This document shows, one piece after another, positions 60,280 through 64,000 of a stretch of 64,000 nucleotides of DNA. Each line of letters opens with the position of its first letter. Position 1 is the first letter of the stretch. The DNA comes from GCA-2706205 sp964215955 (GTDB taxonomy: Bacteria; Bdellovibrionota; Bacteriovoracia; Bacteriovoracales; Bacteriovoracaceae), in contig CAXPDR010000018.1 of the NCBI GenBank assembly GCA_964215955.1, forward strand, positions 1-64,000. Direction: 5' to 3'. The notes beneath the pieces are model-generated. The model searched no databases and was not told the DNA's origin. It saw only the letters and a program-made list of their open reading frames with translations. The position numbers and the translations under genes are program-made.

Positions 60280-61215
60280 ATGAATAGTTTTATAAAAACA
60301 TTTTTTATTTCAAGTATCTTATTTCTAACACTTTTTGTTGGCTTAATATGGTCCATTGATCCTTACAATAAGCTTGGAAATAATCTTTTTGGTTTTGAAA
60401 CTAAGGCTGTAGCTCAAAGTAGAGAAAATAAATTCTACCAACTTGAAAGTTCAAAAAAGAAATATAATGCTTTTATCCTAGGAAGCTCTTCAGCCCACCG
60501 ATACCCTACCCAAAAACTTAATGAGCTTACAGGCCTTTTGACTTATAATTATGCCGTACAACACTCTACTCCTATTGATTATCTTGCTCAGGTGAAACAT
60601 ATTCTCTCAAAATACAATCCAAAGTTAATTCTTCTCCAGATAGATTTTGCGGGACTAGATGCTAAGTACAAGGTTGATAATAGGCTATTTAACTCCCCCT
60701 TAACAAAATTCCTAAGAGAGAAAAAACAAGTTAAAAAGATCTTTGATAATAATTCTTTTACCCTAGATGCCTTAAGAGATAGTTTTCGTGTTATTTTTGT
60801 TAACACATTTGGGAAAGCCAGACATATTTATCTCGAAAATGGTGACTATATTTACAGTAAACCCAAAAAGCAGCCAGTTAGAATCAAACAAGGAAATAAT
60901 TTAGATTATACATTTGATTATGATAGATTGCGCATTTTACTAGATATTCAAAAAATATGTATAAAAAATAATATTCAATTAATTACATTTGCAGCTCCAG
61001 TATCCCATGGACACTACGCCAAAATTCAAAACACGCCTCATTTAAAAAGAATGTACCACAAGTACCTAAGCGAACTATCTAGTAATCTCAAAGATTTTGT
61101 GGATACAAAAGAGCTAAATAGTAGAAAGTATGATTCTTTTCACTATTTTCACGACTCTGTACATCCTTCCAAAGAAATGTCTGAAATAATCTTAGATTAT
61201 ATATTCAGAAAATAA
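60280..61215 (+). CDS. SGNH-fold membrane-anchored protein (DltD/AlgX-like)
   Basis: 311 residues with an N-terminal transmembrane anchor (about 6-26) and a periplasmic domain. FILGSSSAHRYP has a candidate nucleophilic Ser, and HYFHDSVHPSKE near the end supplies the Asp/His of an SGNH esterase or acyltransferase. It would complete transfer of the group carried by the MBOAT partner. It lies 2 nt downstream of that gene, just before a bidirectional terminator. Confidence 0.82.
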   Translation: MNSFIKTFFISSILFLTLFVGLIWSIDPYNKLGNNLFGFETKAVAQSRENKFYQLESSKKKYNAFILGSSSAHRYPTQKLNELTGLLTYNYAVQHSTPIDYLAQVKHILSKYNPKLILLQIDFAGLDAKYKVDNRLFNSPLTKFLREKKQVKKIFDNNSFTLDALRDSFRVIFVNTFGKARHIYLENGDYIYSKPKKQPVRIKQGNNLDYTFDYDRLRILLDIQKICIKNNIQLITFAAPVSHGHYAKIQNTPHLKRMYHKYLSELSSNLKDFVDTKELNSRKYDSFHYFHDSVHPSKEMSEIILDYIFRK

Positions 61216-61241
61216 AAAAGGAGAACCTAAGTTCTCCTTTT
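61216..61241. terminator. bidirectional terminator between the Dlt-like operon and rpsG
   Basis: An 11-bp perfect stem AAAAGGAGAAC/GTTCTCCTTTT with a CTAA loop has A-rich and T-rich flanks. It ends the plus-strand operon and the minus-strand rpsL-rpsG transcript, so rpsG is the last gene of a truncated str operon. Confidence 0.9.
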
Positions 61242-61270
61242 CTCTATAGTAAATAATTTGATTAATCAGA

Positions 61271-61741
61271 TTACCACTTAAGGTGAGCAAACGCCTTGTT
61301 GGCTTCAGCCATTTTGTAAACGTCTTCTCTTTTCTTAATAGCTCCACCTCTGTTGTTAGCTGCATCCACTAACTCATCAGCAAGTCTTTCAACCATTGTC
61401 TTACCATTTCTACCTCTAGAATGATCTCTTAACCATCTAATAGCTAAAGATTGTCTTCTATTAGGTCTAACTTCAACAGGAACTTGGTAAGTTGCTCCAC
61501 CAATTCTTCTTGATTTAACCTCAACAGCTGGCTTGATATTAGACATTGCTTTCTTAAAAATCTTGATACCTTCTTCACCTGATTTCTTCTCAGCTAAATC
61601 AAATGCACCATAAACGATTTTTTCAGCAACTGCTTTTTTCCCACCAATCATTAAAGCATTGATGAATTTAGTAACCACGATATCATTGTATCTTGGATCA
61701 GGTAAAACTTCTCTTGTTTGTGCTCTATGTTTTCTACTCAT
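61271..61741 (-). CDS. rpsG: 30S ribosomal protein S7
   Basis: 156 residues with RKHRAQTREVLPDPRYNDIV, GGATYQVPVEVRPNRRQSLA and RGGAIKKREDVYKMAEANKA. Normal length. In most bacteria fusA follows; here a terminator does. Confidence 0.98.
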   Translation of the reverse strand: MSRKHRAQTREVLPDPRYNDIVVTKFINALMIGGKKAVAEKIVYGAFDLAEKKSGEEGIKIFKKAMSNIKPAVEVKSRRIGGATYQVPVEVRPNRRQSLAIRWLRDHSRGRNGKTMVERLADELVDAANNRGGAIKKREDVYKMAEANKAFAHLKW

Positions 61742-61751
61742 TACTTACCCC

Positions 61752-62126
61752 TTAAGACTTAGGCTTCTTAGCACCGTACTTAGAACGACGCTGTCTTCTT
61801 TTATCAACACCAGATGTATCTAGGGCACCTCTAACTGTGTGGTACCTAACCCCTGGTAAATCCTTAACCCTTCCACCTCTTATCAATACGATCGAGTGTT
61901 CTTGTAAGTTATGACCTTCACCACCGATATATGAGATTACCTCAAATCCAGATGTTAGTTTAACCTTACAAACCTTTCTCATCGCAGAGTTTGGTTTCTT
62001 TGGAGTAGTTGTGTAGACTCTTGTACATACCCCTCTTCTCTGTGGACATGCGACTAGGGCTGGCGACTTAGTTTTTTCGTACTTTGCCGTTCTTCCCTTT
62101 CTAACTAATTGATTAATAGTTGGCAT
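61752..62126 (-). CDS. rpsL: 30S ribosomal protein S12
   Basis: 124 residues with the start MPTINQLVRKGRTAKYEKTK, PKKPNSAMRKVCKVKLTSG and GRVKDLPGVRYHTVRGALD. The two lysines linked to streptomycin sensitivity are of wild type. A GAAGGAG ribosome-binding site precedes the ATG. Confidence 0.98.
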   Translation of the reverse strand: MPTINQLVRKGRTAKYEKTKSPALVACPQRRGVCTRVYTTTPKKPNSAMRKVCKVKLTSGFEVISYIGGEGHNLQEHSIVLIRGGRVKDLPGVRYHTVRGALDTSGVDKRRQRRSKYGAKKPKS

Positions 62127-62195
62127 TATTGCTCCTTCAAAATGTTCTTTTTACTTCTATTAAACGCAAAAAATAATATAAGTAGCTTGAGCTTT

Positions 62196-62210
62196 TAACA
62201 CGTGGCCCAA
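62196..62210 (-). promoter_or_regulatory. 15-nt motif shared by rpmC and rpsL leaders, copy 2
   Basis: On the minus strand TTGGGCCACGTGTTA differs by one base from the copy before rpmC. It lies 70 nt upstream of rpsL, and a possible -10 TATATT (62175-62180) follows it. Confidence 0.45.
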
Positions 62211-62225
62211 GTAAGTTCAAGTTTT

Positions 62226-62265
62226 TTCTATGGAATGGTTAAGTTTTTTTAACCATTCCATAGAA
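62226..62265. other. 17-bp perfect inverted repeat between rpoC and rpsL
   Basis: TTCTATGGAATGGTTAA and its exact complement are separated by six bases, 6 nt after the rpoC stop. On the minus strand it is followed by A, not T, so it is not a standard rho-independent terminator. An RNase III processing site or a stabilising 3' end for rpoBC mRNA is possible. Confidence 0.75.
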
Positions 62266-62271
62266 GTTTTA

Positions 62272-64000
62272 TTAAAATTGTAAGCTAACGTGATCCTCAT
62301 CAGACTTAACTTCTGCTTGGTAATCCACATATCTTGGAACACCTGTACCAGCAGGAATTAATCTACCCATAAGGATATTTTCCTTAAGACCTCTTAGGTA
62401 ATCTTTCTTACCTTCTAAAGTAGCTTGAGTTAGAACTTTAGTCGTCTCTTGGAAAGAGGCTGCAGATAGGAATGAATCAGTACTTAGTGAAGCCTTTGTA
62501 ATCCCTAGTAGGATTGGCCTAGCCTTAGCTGGATCCATACCATCAGCAAGTAATTTCTCATTCTCATCCAAGAAAGCTGTTTTCATTACCGAATCTCCAT
62601 CAACAAATAATGAGTCACCCGGATTAGTAATCTCTACTTTCTTAAGCATTTGAGAAACAATTACCTCAATGTGTTTATCATCGATATTAACACCCTGAAG
62701 TCTATATACTTCCTGAATTTCATCAACAATATAAGCAGCAACAGCCTTGATACCTAATACTCTTAAAATCTCATGTGGGTTTGTTGGACCATCCATGATT
62801 GGATCACCAACTCTTACGTAGTCACCTTCATTAACGATTACGTATCTACCCTTTGGAATTGCTACAACAGAAGGCTCACCACCCTCTTCTGGCTTAATAA
62901 TAACTCTTCTTGATCCTCTAACCTCCGGTCCAAATTCAATTGTACCTGCAGTATCAGCAATTAGAGCAGAGTTTGCTGGTTTTCTAGCTTCAAAAAGCTC
63001 AGCAACTCTTGGAAGACCCCCTGTAATATCCTTAGTCTTTGTAGATTCTCTTTGAACCTTAGCAACTACGGTACCAGCATCGATCTCATCATTCTCGTTA
63101 ACCGTGATGTGAGCTCCAATAGGAAGTCTATATATAGCTTGTCTTTTAGTTCCAGGAATAAGAATTGGATTATTGTTCTCATCAACAAGGATAATTTGTG
63201 GTTGCTTAGAAGCATCCTCTTTTACCTTAGTTTCAGTAACAACCTTATGAGAAAGACCTGTAACAGCATCCATTTCTTCTTTAACCGTTGAACCAACAAT
63301 CATATCTTCAAATTTTACTTTACCTCTAACTTCAGACATTACAGGCATCGCAAACGGGTCCCACTCAAGGATTTTATCCCCAACGTTTACCGTATCACCA
63401 TCTTTAAAGAAGATTGTAGCACCATACTGAGCAGGATATCTTTCTTTCTCATCACCTTGATCGGTTTTAACTACAATTTCCCCGATCTTATTCATGATAA
63501 TTACAGATCCATCTTCTCTTGTAACAGTTTTTACATTGTCATAAGCGATGATACCTGCTGTTTTAGATTCCATTTTATTTACTTGTGCACCAGCAGTTGC
63601 AGTACCCCCAACGTGGAATGTACGCATTGTAAGCTGTGTACCAGGCTCACCAATTGATTGAGCTGCAATTACACCAACTGCCTCACCAACAGAGACCATA
63701 TTTCCTTTAGAAAGATCTCGTCCAAAACAAAGAGCACAGAATCCATACTTTTCTTTACATGTCAGAACTGATCTAACTGCAATTTGGTCAATATCTTCAG
63801 ATTCAATAGTTTCAATATCAGCTTCAGTGAACATATGGTTTTTAGGAAACAGAACTGAACCATCTTTAGCCTTAACATCTTCTAGTGCAACCCTACCACT
63901 AACTCTTTGAGCTACGTGCTGAGAAATTTCACCATTATCAATTCTTGACGTTAAAACAATTCCATCATCAGCGCCACAGTCGTGATTTCTGATAATTGCA
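62272..64000 (-). CDS. rpoC: RNA polymerase beta' subunit, C-terminal part (runs off the right edge)
   Basis: The frame is open through 64000, so the N-terminal portion lies outside. Visible are a VLTCKEKYGFCALCFGRDLS cysteine cluster of the second zinc site, the GVIAAQSIGEPGTQLTMRTF trigger-loop region, GGLPRVAELFEARKPAN, and DSFLSAASFQETTKVLTQA near the end. The 3' end is complete. It precedes rpsL as in most bacteria. Confidence 0.97.
   Translation of the reverse strand, partial: AIIRNHDCGADDGIVLTSRIDNGEISQHVAQRVSGRVALEDVKAKDGSVLFPKNHMFTEADIETIESEDIDQIAVRSVLTCKEKYGFCALCFGRDLSKGNMVSVGEAVGVIAAQSIGEPGTQLTMRTFHVGGTATAGAQVNKMESKTAGIIAYDNVKTVTREDGSVIIMNKIGEIVVKTDQGDEKERYPAQYGATIFFKDGDTVNVGDKILEWDPFAMPVMSEVRGKVKFEDMIVGSTVKEEMDAVTGLSHKVVTETKVKEDASKQPQIILVDENNNPILIPGTKRQAIYRLPIGAHITVNENDEIDAGTVVAKVQRESTKTKDITGGLPRVAELFEARKPANSALIADTAGTIEFGPEVRGSRRVIIKPEEGGEPSVVAIPKGRYVIVNEGDYVRVGDPIMDGPTNPHEILRVLGIKAVAAYIVDEIQEVYRLQGVNIDDKHIEVIVSQMLKKVEITNPGDSLFVDGDSVMKTAFLDENEKLLADGMDPAKARPILLGITKASLSTDSFLSAASFQETTKVLTQATLEGKKDYLRGLKENILMGRLIPAGTGVPRYVDYQAEVKSDEDHVSLQF

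Overview
The window is AT-rich and gene-dense, from a Gram-negative bacterium with lipoproteins, a TonB-less but Tad-like membrane component, MreB, HemW and a complete bacterial ribosomal-protein block. The receiver-domain protein with a long acidic linker, the FHA/TPR membrane proteins, a Tad-type TadC and a PilZ protein beside mreB together suggest Bdellovibrionota, most likely a Bacteriovorax/Halobacteriovorax-like predator. That placement is an inference from gene content; no rRNA is present to confirm it. Most genes lie on the minus strand.

Region 1 (1-4.1 kb): the tail of an unidentified gene, tRNA-Pro(UGG) with a bidirectional terminator, the pair rph-rdgB, a divergent biotin ligase (probably starting at TTG), and a receiver-domain protein with a long acidic linker. 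Region 2 (4.1-11.7 kb): a tightly overlapping minus-strand operon reading tadC-like, DUF192, FHA-HAMP-PAS, FHA-TM-TPR, FHA-FHA-TM-TPR, PP2C phosphatase. It has four FHA phosphothreonine readers and one phosphatase but no kinase. Region 3 (11.8-18.7 kb): a cell-shape and envelope operon (mreB, PilZ protein, lipoprotein, nagZ), hpt, and two lipoprotein genes, one LpoA-like. Region 4 (18.7-24.6 kb): grpE-dnaK-dnaJ, with a DnaJ lacking half its zinc finger, then a histone-deacetylase-family enzyme and hemW. Region 5 (24.6-31.8 kb): a Wzm/Wzt-like polysaccharide exporter, a roughly 205-bp inverted-repeat element, a glycosyltransferase with an unidentified partner, and an M16 protease. Region 6 (31.3-38.9 kb): an unknown protein, a three-subunit biotin-dependent acyl-CoA carboxylase (served by the biotin ligase of region 1), two secreted proteins, a sigma-54 activator and a TlpA-like thioredoxin.

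Region 7 (38.9-55 kb): the S10-spc-alpha ribosomal block in canonical order from rpsJ to rplQ, including secY, adk, infA, rpmJ and rpoA. rpsD is absent from its usual place before rpoA, and fusA sits directly upstream of rpsJ with no tuf gene between. Region 8 (55-61.2 kb): between fusA and rpsG lies a roughly 6-kb block with a secreted protein, a PLP-dependent decarboxylase and a divergent Dlt-like operon (AMP-ligase, carrier protein, MBOAT acyltransferase, SGNH-like protein). This block splits the str operon. Region 9 (61.2-64 kb): rpsG, rpsL and the C-terminal part of rpoC, which runs off the right edge.

The most unusual points are the kinase-less FHA/PP2C/TadC operon with a secreted-type N-terminal domain on TadC, the DnaJ retaining only zinc centre II, the Dlt-like island inside the str operon, the inverted-repeat element at 26.2-26.4 kb, and a 15-nt motif shared by the leaders of rpmC and rpsL.
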